Source: Tardiphaga sp. P9-11 (GTDB lineage Bacteria > Pseudomonadota > Alphaproteobacteria > Rhizobiales > Xanthobacteraceae). Taken from it: 64,000 nt of DNA. Location of the stretch: NCBI RefSeq assembly GCF_008329525.1, contig NZ_NPKQ01000011.1, positions 62,001-126,000 of the forward strand, read 5' to 3'. Each line of letters opens with the position of its first letter. Position 1 is the first letter of the stretch. Below are positions 17,380 to 26,717 of this stretch, one piece after another. A program made the position numbers and the translations under genes. A model generated the notes under the pieces. The model was not told the DNA's origin and ran no database searches. It saw nothing but the letters and a program-made list of their open reading frames with translations.

Positions 17380-18348
17380 CTAGCCGGGCGGTATAATCGC
17401 GTTACTCGGCGTCGGCCGATCGGTGATCTGCTGCCCGAACAGACTGCCGACCAGCTCGACCATCACCCGTGCGGTTCGCCCGCGCTCGTCCAGAAACGGA
17501 TTGAGTTCGACGACATCCAGCGAGCACATCAACCCCGAATCGTGCAGCAGTTCCATGATCAGATGCGCCTCGCGATAGGTCGCACCGCCGGGCACCATGG
17601 TGCCAACGCCGGGCGCTGCCGCAGGATCGAGGAAGTCCACATCGAAGGACACATGCAACACGCCGTTGCGCGCCTTGACCCGCTCGATGACACGGCGGAT
17701 CAGAACGCCGACACCGAACTCGTCGATCTGCCGCATGTCTGCGATGGCGACCTTGCGGGCGTGCACCAGCTCTTTCTCGAGCTTGTCGATGGAGCGGATG
17801 CCGAACAGATCGAGATTGTCAGGCTTGATCGAGGCCCGAGGCTCCGCACCGAGCAGTCCATCGAGACCGGACTCGCCGCACAGAAAGGCCGCGGACATCC
17901 CATGCATGTTGCCGGTGATGGTCGTGTGCGGCGTATTGTAATCGGCATGCGCATCGAGCCACAGGACGAACAGTTCGCGCCCCTGCTCGTGCCAGTGCCG
18001 CGCCACGCCATTGATCGATCCCATGGACAGGCTGTGATCACCGCCCACGAAGATCGGCAACGCGCCCGATTTGGCAAGCGTGTAGGCGCGCGCACTCAGC
18101 GCCTGGATCCAGCTCTGGATCACGCGGTAATGCTTGGCATTCTCCGGCGGTGTATCAGTCGACAGAGGCACAGACGGCGGCATGAGGTCACCGTGGTCTT
18201 CCACCTCGAAGCCAAGCTCTTCCAGCAGCGGCCCCAGGCCTGCCGTCCGCATGGCAGCCGGCCCCATCAACGTCCCGCGCTGAGAGGCTCCGACTTCGAC
18301 TGGCGCGCCCAGCAATGCGATGCGCTTGTGATGCGAGACGTCGGTCAA
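17380..18348 (-). CDS. rocF: Arginase
   Basis: A 322-residue manganese enzyme of the ureohydrolase family that splits arginine into ornithine and urea. Ligands and motifs are GGDHSLSMG (His105), DAHADYN (Asp132, His134, Asp136) and SFDVDFLDP (Asp236, Asp238). The frame extends to an ATG at 18450. A TTG at 18348, preceded by GGAG, gives the family's normal length and the expected N-terminus (TDVSHHKRIALLGAPVEVG), so I choose it. It diverges from glgX. The urea produced would feed the urease encoded at 34-40 kb of this window. Confidence 0.88.
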   Translation of the reverse strand: MTDVSHHKRIALLGAPVEVGASQRGTLMGPAAMRTAGLGPLLEELGFEVEDHGDLMPPSVPLSTDTPPENAKHYRVIQSWIQALSARAYTLAKSGALPIFVGGDHSLSMGSINGVARHWHEQGRELFVLWLDAHADYNTPHTTITGNMHGMSAAFLCGESGLDGLLGAEPRASIKPDNLDLFGIRSIDKLEKELVHARKVAIADMRQIDEFGVGVLIRRVIERVKARNGVLHVSFDVDFLDPAAAPGVGTMVPGGATYREAHLIMELLHDSGLMCSLDVVELNPFLDERGRTARVMVELVGSLFGQQITDRPTPSNAIIPPG

Positions 18349-18475
18349 AAGGCAAAACTCCGGGCTGGTGGCCCTTGCAGGCCAAGATATATTCCAAAAC
18401 GACCTGATTGCATTGCAACGGAAATGCGGCGACGCAGTTATACCGCGCATTTCATCACCAGACAGTGGGGCAATC

Positions 18476-20581
18476 GTGACGAACAGAGTGGTCGAAGAAG
18501 GTCTTCCCTATCCCTTTGGCGCGCATTGGGACGGAAAGGGCACCAACTTCGCACTGTTCTCGGCCAATGCCACCAAGGTCGAGGTCTGCCTGTTCGACGG
18601 CGACAAGGAAACGCGCATCGAGTTGCCGGAATATACCGACGAGGTCTTTCACGGCTATATCCCGGATGTCGGTCCCGGCACGTTCTACGGCTACCGCGTC
18701 CATGGTCCCTATGAGCCGGACAAGGGACATCGCTTCAATCCGAACAAGCTGCTGCTCGATCCCTATGCCCGCGCCCATGCCGGTCAGCTCGAATGGAATC
18801 CGGCTGTGTTCGGGTACAAGATGGAGAGCGGCGACGACACCACTTTCGACGAGCGCGACTCGGCGCCCTTCATGCCGAAATGCGTGATCGTCGATCGCGA
18901 CTTCGACTGGGCCGGTGAAGCCGGCCGGCAACCCGTGCCGTGGGACCAGACCATCATCTACGAAACCCACGTCAAGGGCTTCACCAAGTTGCATCCCGAC
19001 GTACCGGAAGAATTGCGCGGCACTTATGTCGGCTTCGGCAGCAAGCCGGTGGTGGACTATCTCTGCGGCCTCGGCATCACCTCGGTCGAGCTGCTTCCGA
19101 TCCATACTTTCATCAATGACGACTATCTGCTGAACAAGAAGCTGGTGAACTACTGGGGCTATAATTCCATCGGCTTCTTTGCGCCCGACCCGCGCTACGC
19201 CTCAGACGTGCCGAACTCACTGCGCGAATTCAAGGAGATGGTGTCGGCGCTGCATGCCGGTGGGCTCGAGGTCATTCTCGACGTCGTCTATAATCATACT
19301 GCCGAAGGCAACGAGCTTGGCCCGACCCTGTCCTTCAAGGGCATCGACAATGCGAGCTATTATCGGCTGATGCCGGACAAGCCGCGCTATTACATCAACG
19401 ACACCGGCACCGGCAACACAGTGAACCTGTCCAATGCCCGCGTCATCCAGATGGTGGCCGACAGCCTGCGCTACTGGGTGCGGGAGATGCATATCGACGG
19501 ATTCCGCTTCGATCTCGGCACCATCCTGGCGCGCGAAGTCTATGGCTTCACCGAACAGAGCGGCTTCCTCAAAGCCGTCGATCAGGATCCCTTGCTGACG
19601 ACAGTGAAGCTGATCGCTGAACCCTGGGACATCGGCCCCGGCGGTTATCAGGTCGGCGGTTTTCCGCCCGGCTGGGCAGAATGGAACGACAAGTTCCGCG
19701 ATACCGCGCGTGACTTCTGGCGCGGCGAAGCGCCGGTCTCGGCACTGGCACCGCGTCTCGTCGCGTCCGGCGACATGTTCAACCATCAGGGTCGCCGCGC
19801 CTGGGCCAGCGTCAATTTTGTCACCGCTCATGACGGCTTCACGCTGAACGACTGGGCGAGCTACAACGAGAAACACAACGAGGCCAATGGCGAGAACAAC
19901 AAGGACGGCAGCTCCAGCAACCGCTCGTGGAATTGCGGCGTGGAAGGGCCGACCGACGACAAGGCGATCATCGCTGTGCGCGAGCGCCAGAAGCGCAACA
20001 TGCTGGCGACACTGCTATTCTCTCAGGGCACGCCGATGCTGCTCGGTGGCGACGAATTCGGCCGCACGCAGAACGGCAACAACAATGCCTATTGCCAGGA
20101 CAGCGAGATTTCGTGGTTCAATTGGAGCCTCACGGCCGAGGACAAGGACCTTCTCGCTTTCACCAAGCGGCTGATCAAGCTGCTTGGCGGCTGCTCGGTT
20201 CTGCGCCGGAGCCGCTTCCTGACCGGCGAGCACGACCCCGATCTGGATGTCCGCGACGTGACGTGGATCAACGCCAATGGCGGCCCGATGCAGGACGCGC
20301 ATTGGAAGGACGGCAACATGAAATGCTTCGGCATGCTGCTGGACGGACGCGCGCAGAAGACCGGCATTCACAGGCCTGCCGAGGATCAGACGATGTTGCT
20401 GATCCTGAACGGCTTCGAAGGGTTGGTCGATTTCACGATGCCCGAGGCTTTTGGGGGAACAGCTTGGGAACTGTTGGTGGACACCAATATTCCGGATACC
20501 AAAGGCGGCGAGGACTTCCCGTTCGACCACGAATATCAGGTGACTGGCCGCTCACTGCTGTTGCTGTCGCTGAAGAAGTAG
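18476..20581 (+). CDS. glgX: Glycogen debranching enzyme GlgX
   Basis: A 701-residue isoamylase-type GH13 enzyme that removes alpha-1,6 branches from phosphorylase-trimmed glycogen. An N-terminal CBM48-like domain (PYPFGAHWDGKGTNFALFSA) is followed by the barrel. Catalytic motifs are DVVYNHTAEGNE, GFRFDLG (nucleophile Asp), LIAEPWDIG (acid/base Glu) and TAHDGFTLNDW. The frame is open from 18368, but the GTG at 18476 with GGGG six bases upstream starts at the normal family N-terminus. It leaves a 127-base divergent promoter region with arginase. A transglutaminase-like gene follows on the same strand. Confidence 0.92.
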   Translation: MTNRVVEEGLPYPFGAHWDGKGTNFALFSANATKVEVCLFDGDKETRIELPEYTDEVFHGYIPDVGPGTFYGYRVHGPYEPDKGHRFNPNKLLLDPYARAHAGQLEWNPAVFGYKMESGDDTTFDERDSAPFMPKCVIVDRDFDWAGEAGRQPVPWDQTIIYETHVKGFTKLHPDVPEELRGTYVGFGSKPVVDYLCGLGITSVELLPIHTFINDDYLLNKKLVNYWGYNSIGFFAPDPRYASDVPNSLREFKEMVSALHAGGLEVILDVVYNHTAEGNELGPTLSFKGIDNASYYRLMPDKPRYYINDTGTGNTVNLSNARVIQMVADSLRYWVREMHIDGFRFDLGTILAREVYGFTEQSGFLKAVDQDPLLTTVKLIAEPWDIGPGGYQVGGFPPGWAEWNDKFRDTARDFWRGEAPVSALAPRLVASGDMFNHQGRRAWASVNFVTAHDGFTLNDWASYNEKHNEANGENNKDGSSSNRSWNCGVEGPTDDKAIIAVRERQKRNMLATLLFSQGTPMLLGGDEFGRTQNGNNNAYCQDSEISWFNWSLTAEDKDLLAFTKRLIKLLGGCSVLRRSRFLTGEHDPDLDVRDVTWINANGGPMQDAHWKDGNMKCFGMLLDGRAQKTGIHRPAEDQTMLLILNGFEGLVDFTMPEAFGGTAWELLVDTNIPDTKGGEDFPFDHEYQVTGRSLLLLSLKK

Positions 20582-20721
20582 CCTCTGGCGTAGCGGGCCG
20601 GCAGGGCCTGCTGCCCACATTTTCTGCGCATTTCTGTCACTGAACCTCGGAACGATGTTCGCTGACTACACTTGTCTGGCAAGATAAATTCTTGACTTGC
20701 CGAGCTAGTGGAGACGTAAAG

Positions 20722-21570
20722 GTGCAGATTCGCGCGGGCTACGACATCGCTTTCCAGTGTGCCCAGGAAACGCCCATGATACTGATGCTCAGCATCCATC
20801 CTTCGCGCGTGAAGGATTTGCAGAGCCCGCACAGCATCCAGTTCTCTCACGACGTGCAGGCGCATGACTATCTCGACATGTTCGGCAATACCTGCACGCG
20901 CATCGTCGCGCCGCCAGGACTGATCGAGATCAAGAACGATTTTCTGATTTTCGACAGTGGACTGCCGGACGCGGCACCGCCACCGGGGCCGTTGCAACCG
21001 GTCGGAGAACTGCCCGATGACGTGATGGTCTTCCTGCTCGGCAGCCGCTATTGCGACACGCAGAAACTCTCAGATCTCGCCTGGTCGCTGTTCGGCCATA
21101 TCGAGGACGGAGCGGCGCGCGTTCAGGCCATTGTCGATTACGCGCATCAGCGCATCGAGTTCGGCTATCACCATGCCCGCAACGATCGCACCGCGTTCGA
21201 AGGTCATGAAGAGCGCATCGGCGTCTGCCGTGACTTCGCGCATCTGGCCGTTACGCTGTGTCGCTGCATGAACATTCCGGCACGCTATTGCACCGGCTAT
21301 CTCGGTGATATCGGCGTGCCCATCGATCCTGCGCCGATGGATTTCAGCGCATGGTTCGAAGTCTATCTCGTAAACAAGTGGTACACATTCGATGCGCGTC
21401 ACAATCATCCGCGCATCGGGCGCATCGTGATGGCCCGCGGCCGCGATGCCGCTGACGTGGCGATCTCCACCAATTTCGGCCCGACACCGCTGGTTCGCTT
21501 TACGGTAGTTACGGAAGAGGTTTTTAGCGAAGCCAGCCCTGCCGTCGCACCGATGTGGATGGTGGCCTGA
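20722..21570 (+). CDS. Transglutaminase-like cysteine protease/peptidase family protein
   Basis: A 282-residue protein. An N-terminal beta-rich domain typical of this family (about 1-95) precedes a transglutaminase core. The catalytic Cys is in RIGVCRDFAHLAVTLC (Cys169) and the core continues IPARYCTGYLGD. Where many transglutaminase-like proteins have His-Ala-Trp, this one reads SAWFEVYL (Ser209). The next segment is WYTFDARHNHPR, which supplies the Asp and a possible alternative His. The start is the GTG at 20722 with GGAG upstream. Bacterial members act as peptidases, amidases or unknown hydrolases. It follows glgX by 140 bases. Confidence 0.78.
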   Translation: MQIRAGYDIAFQCAQETPMILMLSIHPSRVKDLQSPHSIQFSHDVQAHDYLDMFGNTCTRIVAPPGLIEIKNDFLIFDSGLPDAAPPPGPLQPVGELPDDVMVFLLGSRYCDTQKLSDLAWSLFGHIEDGAARVQAIVDYAHQRIEFGYHHARNDRTAFEGHEERIGVCRDFAHLAVTLCRCMNIPARYCTGYLGDIGVPIDPAPMDFSAWFEVYLVNKWYTFDARHNHPRIGRIVMARGRDAADVAISTNFGPTPLVRFTVVTEEVFSEASPAVAPMWMVA

Positions 21571-21632
21571 TCATCGTTTAAAGGCATTTGGCAATTGCAA
21601 AGCCACTCGTGTCAGCGGGCGGCTTTGTTGTC

Positions 21633-23156
21633 TCAGGTCCTGACAGGACTGATCTTCCATGTCAGCGCCATGAGGCCCGCCGTGATGGCGCCCGCGATCA
21701 CAGAGGCAATCGGCAGCACCAGTGCCAGTGCAGCAGTCGCGGCCCAGCCGATCGACGAGAAAGCTTCGGCAAAGGTCGCGATACGCGATGACGTCTGACG
21801 TCGCCTGAATTGGCTGCGCCGCGCCTGCACCCTGAACCAGAGCTGGATAGCCGTCGCCGAGGCTGCCGCCACGACAGTTGCCAATGCCGTCACCGCAGCC
21901 AGCCGCAGTGAGACGAGCGCGAGACCTGCGACCATTGGCGTGAACACGACGGCAATGATCACGAGCACGACTTCGACCTTGGCCGTGATGATCGTATTTC
22001 CGGGGAGCGGTGCGGTCGTGACCAGATCCGCAGCATCTTCACCGGAGATCGTCAGCCAGGCCAAGCCCCCGGCAAGCTGACCGGCAGCCATCACGATCAC
22101 CGGCGCAAGCACGATGAACGCGCCTGCGCCCTCGCCGAAGCTGCGCCACAGCATCAAGGCCGGCGGGAGCAAATACAGCAATTGCATCAGGGTTTGCGAG
22201 ACCAGCCACGGATCCCGCCACAACAGGACAAACTCCTTACGCCGCAAGGCCTTACGTCGAGATCCCGTCCGGAACGGTCTTGCGACTTTCTTGCGACGAG
22301 CTTGCGCCGAAGGTGCGGCACTGGCCACATAATTGCTGAAACGCGGCGAAAAGATCGCCATCGCGATCCCGAGCAGGATCAATCCGGCTGCCAGCAGTGG
22401 CACCAGTGCTGCGATATCGCCGAGCATTGCGCGCGCGGGCCACCACACCACGCTGTCAGCGTCGGGCGCAAAGGCGGCTGCGGCATCGGAGGTCAGCACA
22501 GCGAAACGCGACAGCGTGCCGTAAGAGAGAATCGCCGCGACCTGCAATGCGATGACGAAGCCTGCGCCGGTCACCGCCGAAATGATCTGCGCGACCAGCC
22601 GTGTCTTCGCAGGGCCGCAGAGCTGAAACAGCCCGACGGTGATGGCGATCGCGCATGCAGACGCGGAAAGGCCCATGGCGATGACGACGGCATAGGCGGA
22701 GAACCAGCGCGCGCCTCCGCCGATCACCAGTACGTTGACGAAGGGCGTCGCCAGCAACATCGCCATCAGGGTCACGGTCAATGCGATCGCGGCGATGCGG
22801 ACGGAGAACAGGTTGGTAAGCGGCGCCGGTGACGACATGATGAGATCGAGATCGGCGCGCGCGTAAAATACACGGGTAACGGACTCGATGGCCTGCGACA
22901 GGACGAGCGCCCAAGCGAGGAAGATACTTGCAGTGATGACGATGGCCGTCGATTGATCGAGCGGCGTCTGCACGTCTGCAAAACGGCCAACCACTGCATA
23001 GGCCGGTAGATGCAGGAAGATCACGAAAACAATCAGCAAGAGCGAAACGCTACGCGGACGCCAGCGACGACCCGCCGTCAGCATGCCCAGCATCTCGCGC
23101 CATGCCAACCGGACCTCGTGGCCGGCAAACCACGTCACGCTGGCGGATGACGTCAT
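21633..23156 (-). CDS. ABC-type exporter, membrane subunit
   Basis: A 507-residue integral membrane protein with about ten to twelve hydrophobic segments spread from residue 35 to the end. A central basic cytoplasmic stretch (ARRKKVARPFRTGSRRKALRRKE) is present. It resembles ABC-2-type permeases rather than importers. The ATPase gene directly upstream overlaps its start by ATGA (23153-23156), so the two form an exporter. The cargo is not indicated by sequence or neighbours. A weak hairpin (CAAAGCC/GGCTTTG, 21598-21627) lies between it and the convergent transglutaminase-like gene. Confidence 0.78.
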   Translation of the reverse strand: MTSSASVTWFAGHEVRLAWREMLGMLTAGRRWRPRSVSLLLIVFVIFLHLPAYAVVGRFADVQTPLDQSTAIVITASIFLAWALVLSQAIESVTRVFYARADLDLIMSSPAPLTNLFSVRIAAIALTVTLMAMLLATPFVNVLVIGGGARWFSAYAVVIAMGLSASACAIAITVGLFQLCGPAKTRLVAQIISAVTGAGFVIALQVAAILSYGTLSRFAVLTSDAAAAFAPDADSVVWWPARAMLGDIAALVPLLAAGLILLGIAMAIFSPRFSNYVASAAPSAQARRKKVARPFRTGSRRKALRRKEFVLLWRDPWLVSQTLMQLLYLLPPALMLWRSFGEGAGAFIVLAPVIVMAAGQLAGGLAWLTISGEDAADLVTTAPLPGNTIITAKVEVVLVIIAVVFTPMVAGLALVSLRLAAVTALATVVAAASATAIQLWFRVQARRSQFRRRQTSSRIATFAEAFSSIGWAATAALALVLPIASVIAGAITAGLMALTWKISPVRT

Positions 23157-23905
23157 GCGGCAACCGGCGCGCTGTCCACCAGCGCCACGAACATGTCCTC
23201 GAGGCTGGTATCGGCCTGTCCGTTCTGCTGGCGCAATTCGGCAAGCGTACCTTCGGCGATCAGCCTGCCTGCGGCGATCACGCCGATCCGGTCGGCCATG
23301 CGCTCGGCGACTTCAAGAATATGCGTGGTCATGATGACAGTGCAGCCGGAGCGCACGCGATTCTGGAGCAGACCTTTCACATGGCGCGCCGACACGGCAT
23401 CGAGCCCGGTCAAAGGTTCGTCGAGAATGATCAGTTGGGGCTCATGTACCAGCGCGCCGGCCAGTGCCACCTTCTGACGCATACCCTTGGAGAAGCCTTC
23501 GCATCGCTCGTGCAGATGTGGACCGAGACCGAGCGATGCAAGCAATTCGTGCGACCTGCGCTCTGCCACATCAGTATCGCAGCCCCATAGACCGGCAACG
23601 AACTCGAGATATTCGAGCGGCGTCAGCTTGTCATAGATCATCGGCTCGTCGGAGACCCAGGCCATGATCTGCTTCGCAGCCACCGGATCGCCGAGCGCGT
23701 CGATACCAAGTATGGAAACCGATCCAGCATCGGGACGCAGCAATCCCGCGACCATGCGCAATGTTGTCGTCTTGCCAGCGCCGTTGGCACCCAGCAGCGC
23801 GTAGAACTCACCGGCGCGCACCGTGAGATCGAGCCCATCGACGGCAGGCCTATCGAAACGTTTCGTTAACCCTCGCAATTCGAGAGCAGCGTGTGTGGTG
23901 ATCAT
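23153..23905 (-). CDS. ABC transporter ATPase (exporter type)
   Basis: A 250-residue ATPase with Walker A GANGAGKTTT (about 39-48), Q-loop VSDEPMIYDKLTPLEYLEFV, signature FSKGMRQK, Walker B LIILDEPLTGLDAVSA and switch TTHILEVAERM. The Phe-Ser-Lys-Gly signature and the DRIGVIAAGRLIAEGT end are typical of ABC-2 exporter ATPases of the CcmA/NatA kind. It pairs with the membrane subunit that follows with overlapping start and stop codons. Confidence 0.88.
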   Translation of the reverse strand: MITTHAALELRGLTKRFDRPAVDGLDLTVRAGEFYALLGANGAGKTTTLRMVAGLLRPDAGSVSILGIDALGDPVAAKQIMAWVSDEPMIYDKLTPLEYLEFVAGLWGCDTDVAERRSHELLASLGLGPHLHERCEGFSKGMRQKVALAGALVHEPQLIILDEPLTGLDAVSARHVKGLLQNRVRSGCTVIMTTHILEVAERMADRIGVIAAGRLIAEGTLAELRQQNGQADTSLEDMFVALVDSAPVAA

Positions 23906-24000
23906 GATCAGACGATCTGTATGTTGACCTGCATAGCAAAATGGATGGAAGTTATTTCAGGGCGGTGAATCCGACGACGTAACTACGACCTCCCCGGCAT

Positions 24001-24210
24001 TTTCTGACCTGTTCCGGCATCGGAAAGGTTACGACCGACTACAAGAAGAACCAGAACATCTTCTGTCGGGGTGAGACGGCAGCTTCTGTTTGCTACATCC
24101 TGAACGGACGTATCAAGCTGACAGTCCTGTCCGAACAAGGACGCCGTCGTCGGTTTGCTCGACCCCGGACAGTTCCTCGGTGAGGGTTGCCCGAATAGTC
24201 AACCAGAACG
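24001..24210 (+). pseudogene. Decayed fragment of a Crp/Fnr-family regulator (cyclic-nucleotide-binding domain)
   Basis: Translation from 24001 gives GKVTTDYKKNQNIFCRGE and then ASVCYILNGRIKLTVLSEQG, a clear Crp/Fnr ligand-binding beta-roll. After Gly at 24041 the frame must shift to continue as AVVGLLDPGQFLGEGC (24043-24090 onward in the new frame). The family then expects about 120 more residues, including the DNA-binding helix-turn-helix, which are missing. No start codon or ribosome binding site is present. It is a truncated, frameshifted remnant; expression is not expected. Confidence 0.75.
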
Positions 24211-24239
24211 TCGCGTGTGCCGGATCAGCCTCGCTCCAC

Positions 24240-24416
24240 ACGCGCCAAGCTCGGCCCGATTTGAGAGTGCTACTGACGTCGGGATATGCTTTGGAGACAT
24301 TGACGGCGCACGGTCGGCTTCGCGATGGATCGGTAATCCTCGCGAAGCCATACCGTAAGGCAGAACTTGCAGGTCGTTTACGGGAGGTGCTGAAAGTGGC
24401 GCTCTGCAATGGATAG
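24240..24416 (+). pseudogene. Decayed fragment of a response-regulator receiver domain (hybrid kinase C-terminus)
   Basis: The plus-strand frame reads RPDLRVLLTSGYALE, then SVILAKPYRKAELAGRLREVL, the last third of a receiver domain, with the conserved Thr/Ser and Lys-Pro positions. This exact style of ending is usual at the C-terminus of hybrid histidine kinases. The phospho-acceptor Asp half is absent, and the piece begins directly after the Crp/Fnr remnant. Two unrelated gene ends are thus fused by deletion. The following 250 bases (24417-24666) hold nothing I can recognise before the chemoreceptor gene. Confidence 0.72.
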
Positions 24417-24666
24417 CGCAGATCCGTTTCTGACGCTGTGGGCGCCCTGGCACCAACACGTAAGTTCCAGTGGTCACGCACAATCAAGCGCGGCCGGCGT
24501 TGGCATTGCCCGATGTCTTTGTGTGCTGCGGTATAATGGGATCATGATACCACAACGCCTGCAACCCAAAGGTAATTAAGGGCTCCTTCACTCGGCTTCC
24601 CTATTTCTAGGTCGGGAATATGAGTGCCGCAGCAGAATTGCTTGCCGCGGCCCAAGGGGCATATCG

Positions 24667-26628
24667 ATGCAAGCGCTTAATTCTATTTCAGCACGTATGA
24701 TTGTTGCCATCACGCTGGTCGCTGCCGGATCGTGCGGCGCGCTTGCGGCCTTCAGCATGTGGCAGCAACAGGCGATCATCGATACCGCCCTCAATCGCGA
24801 GGCGCATGACGACTACGCCAATCTGACAGCAGCGCTGAATGCCGAAACGCGAACGCTGCTCGCGGTTGCCGAGTCGATCGCTTCGTCGCAGCCGATCAAG
24901 GACGCCATCAAGGCGAACGATCGTGTCGCTGCGCTCGCGAATTTGAAGGAGACCCATCAGCGCATCAAGCCGCGCGGCCTCGAACTGATCACGATCCAAA
25001 CACCGCCTGCCATCAGCTTCGCCCGCATCCACAATCCCGGCACCTTCGGAGACAATGTCTCCGAGCGCCGCAAGATGGTGGTGCAGGCGATGACCAGCAA
25101 AAAGGCGGTCGGCGGCATCGAACCTGGCCGTGATGCACTCAACGTCTTCGGCGTAGCTCCAGCGATGGATGGTGACACCATTCTCGGCACGGTGGATGTC
25201 GGCGCACCGTTCGGCAAGACCTTCGTCGAAACCATGAAGTCGCGCTTCGGTGTCGAAGTCGGCATCCACCAGATCGATGGCCAGGCCAGCAAGACGCTGG
25301 CTTCCACGTTGAAAGCCACTGCGCCAAGCGTCGAGACGCTGCGTCGCGCGCTAGCCGGCGAGATCGTGACCCAGTATAGCGAGCTCGACAACAAGCCTGT
25401 CGCCACCACGTTCGGCGCGATCAAGAGCTTTTCCGGCGATAACATCGCCGTCTTTGAAATCACCCGCGATACCAGCGGATACCACAGCCTGATGCGCTCG
25501 TCGCTCAACTGGCTCGGTATCATTTCAGCCTGCGTGCTACTGCTCGCCGGCGCCATCGCAACCTGGATGGGTCGTTCGATGGCAAAGCCGATCCGCGCGC
25601 TCGAAGCTGCCATGCGCACGATCGCTGGCGGCAACCACACGATTGCCGTGCCGGGCGCCGGCCGCAAGGACGAGATCGGCTCGATGGCCGGTGCGGTCGA
25701 AATCTTCAAGACCGGCCTGATCGAGACGGAGCAGTTGCGCGCGGCGCAGGAAGAACAGCGCGAGCGTGCCCAGCACGATCGCCGCGACACCATGAACGCG
25801 CTCGCTTCGCGCTTCGAGAGCGGCGTCGGCACCGTGGTCAACGCCGTCGGCTCGGCCGCTGGAGAATTGCGCAACACCGCACAGACGCTGGCGGCCACAG
25901 CCGAGGAATCGACCCGACAGACTGCGGCCGTCGCGGCAGCGTCCGAAGAAGCCACGCAGAGCGCACAGGCTGTCGCCGCTGCCATCGAGGAGCTCAACGC
26001 CTCGATCAGCGAGATCGCACAGCAGGTCAATGAGTCCGCCCGTGTCGCTGGCGATGCGGTATCGCAGGCCAATGTTACCAATGGCGAAGTCCAGAGCCTT
26101 GCCGAAGCAGCGCAGAAGATCGGGGATGTCGTCAAGCTGATTAGCGAGATCGCGGCGCAGACCAACCTGCTCGCACTGAACGCCACTATCGAAGCGGCCC
26201 GTGCCGGTGAAGCCGGGCGCGGCTTCGCGGTGGTCGCCTCCGAAGTGAAGGCGCTGGCCACCCAGACGTCGAAGGCAACAGACGAAATCTCGGCCCAGGT
26301 CAGCGCCATCCAGGGCGCCACCAAGCTCTCGGTGGATTCGATCCAGAACATCACCTCGACCATCGGCCGCGTCAGCGAAATCGCCAGCACCATCGCCGCC
26401 GCCGTCGAGGAACAGGGCGCGGCGACGCTCGAGATCGCGCGCAACGTCGCCGAGGCCGCCCGCGGCACCGGCGAGGTTTCGCAAAACATTGCCGGCGTCA
26501 ACGACGCCGCCCGCGAGACCGGCCTTGCCGCATCGCGCGTGGTGGAATCGGCCGGGGACCTCTCGCGCAATGGCGAAGACCTCCGCACGCAGGTCGATGT
26601 GTTCCTGCGCGAAGTGCGGGCGTCGTAA
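24667..26628 (+). CDS. Methyl-accepting chemotaxis protein with periplasmic Cache-type sensor
   Basis: A 653-residue chemoreceptor. Transmembrane helix 1 is at about 11-31. A large periplasmic domain (32-280) contains [19 protein letters not shown], the pattern of double-Cache sensor domains. Transmembrane helix 2 is at about 281-301, followed by HAMP ([15 protein letters not shown]) and a long coiled-coil signalling domain. Its conserved hairpin tip, [21 protein letters not shown], is at about 493-513. It would sense a small periplasmic ligand and control a CheA kinase at the inner membrane. No che genes are adjacent, so it is an orphan receptor. Confidence 0.92.
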   Translation: MQALNSISARMIVAITLVAAGSCGALAAFSMWQQQAIIDTALNREAHDDYANLTAALNAETRTLLAVAESIASSQPIKDAIKANDRVAALANLKETHQRIKPRGLELITIQTPPAISFARIHNPGTFGDNVSERRKMVVQAMTSKKAVGGIEPGRDALNVFGVAPAMDGDTILGTVDVGAPFGKTFVETMKSRFGVEVGIHQIDGQASKTLASTLKATAPSVETLRRALAGEIVTQYSELDNKPVATTFGAIKSFSGDNIAVFEITRDTSGYHSLMRSSLNWLGIISACVLLLAGAIATWMGRSMAKPIRALEAAMRTIAGGNHTIAVPGAGRKDEIGSMAGAVEIFKTGLIETEQLRAAQEEQRERAQHDRRDTMNALASRFESGVGTVVNAVGSAAGELRNTAQTLAATAEESTRQTAAVAAASEEATQSAQAVAAAIEELNASISEIAQQVNESARVAGDAVSQANVTNGEVQSLAEAAQKIGDVVKLISEIAAQTNLLALNATIEAARAGEAGRGFAVVASEVKALATQTSKATDEISAQVSAIQGATKLSVDSIQNITSTIGRVSEIASTIAAAVEEQGAATLEIARNVAEAARGTGEVSQNIAGVNDAARETGLAASRVVESAGDLSRNGEDLRTQVDVFLREVRAS

Positions 26629-26717
26629 TTCTTCCAGCGGCGCGCTTCGGCGCGCGCTCTTCCATTGCGAACAAAGCGGGAATCAGCGAGCGTGATTCGT
26701 CACCTCGGATACGCCCC

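Noticed and set aside
24957-26588. A 543-codon minus-strand open frame over the chemoreceptor gene
   Set aside because: Ser/Ala-rich antisense of a repetitive coiled-coil coding sequence; the chemoreceptor on the other strand is unambiguous.
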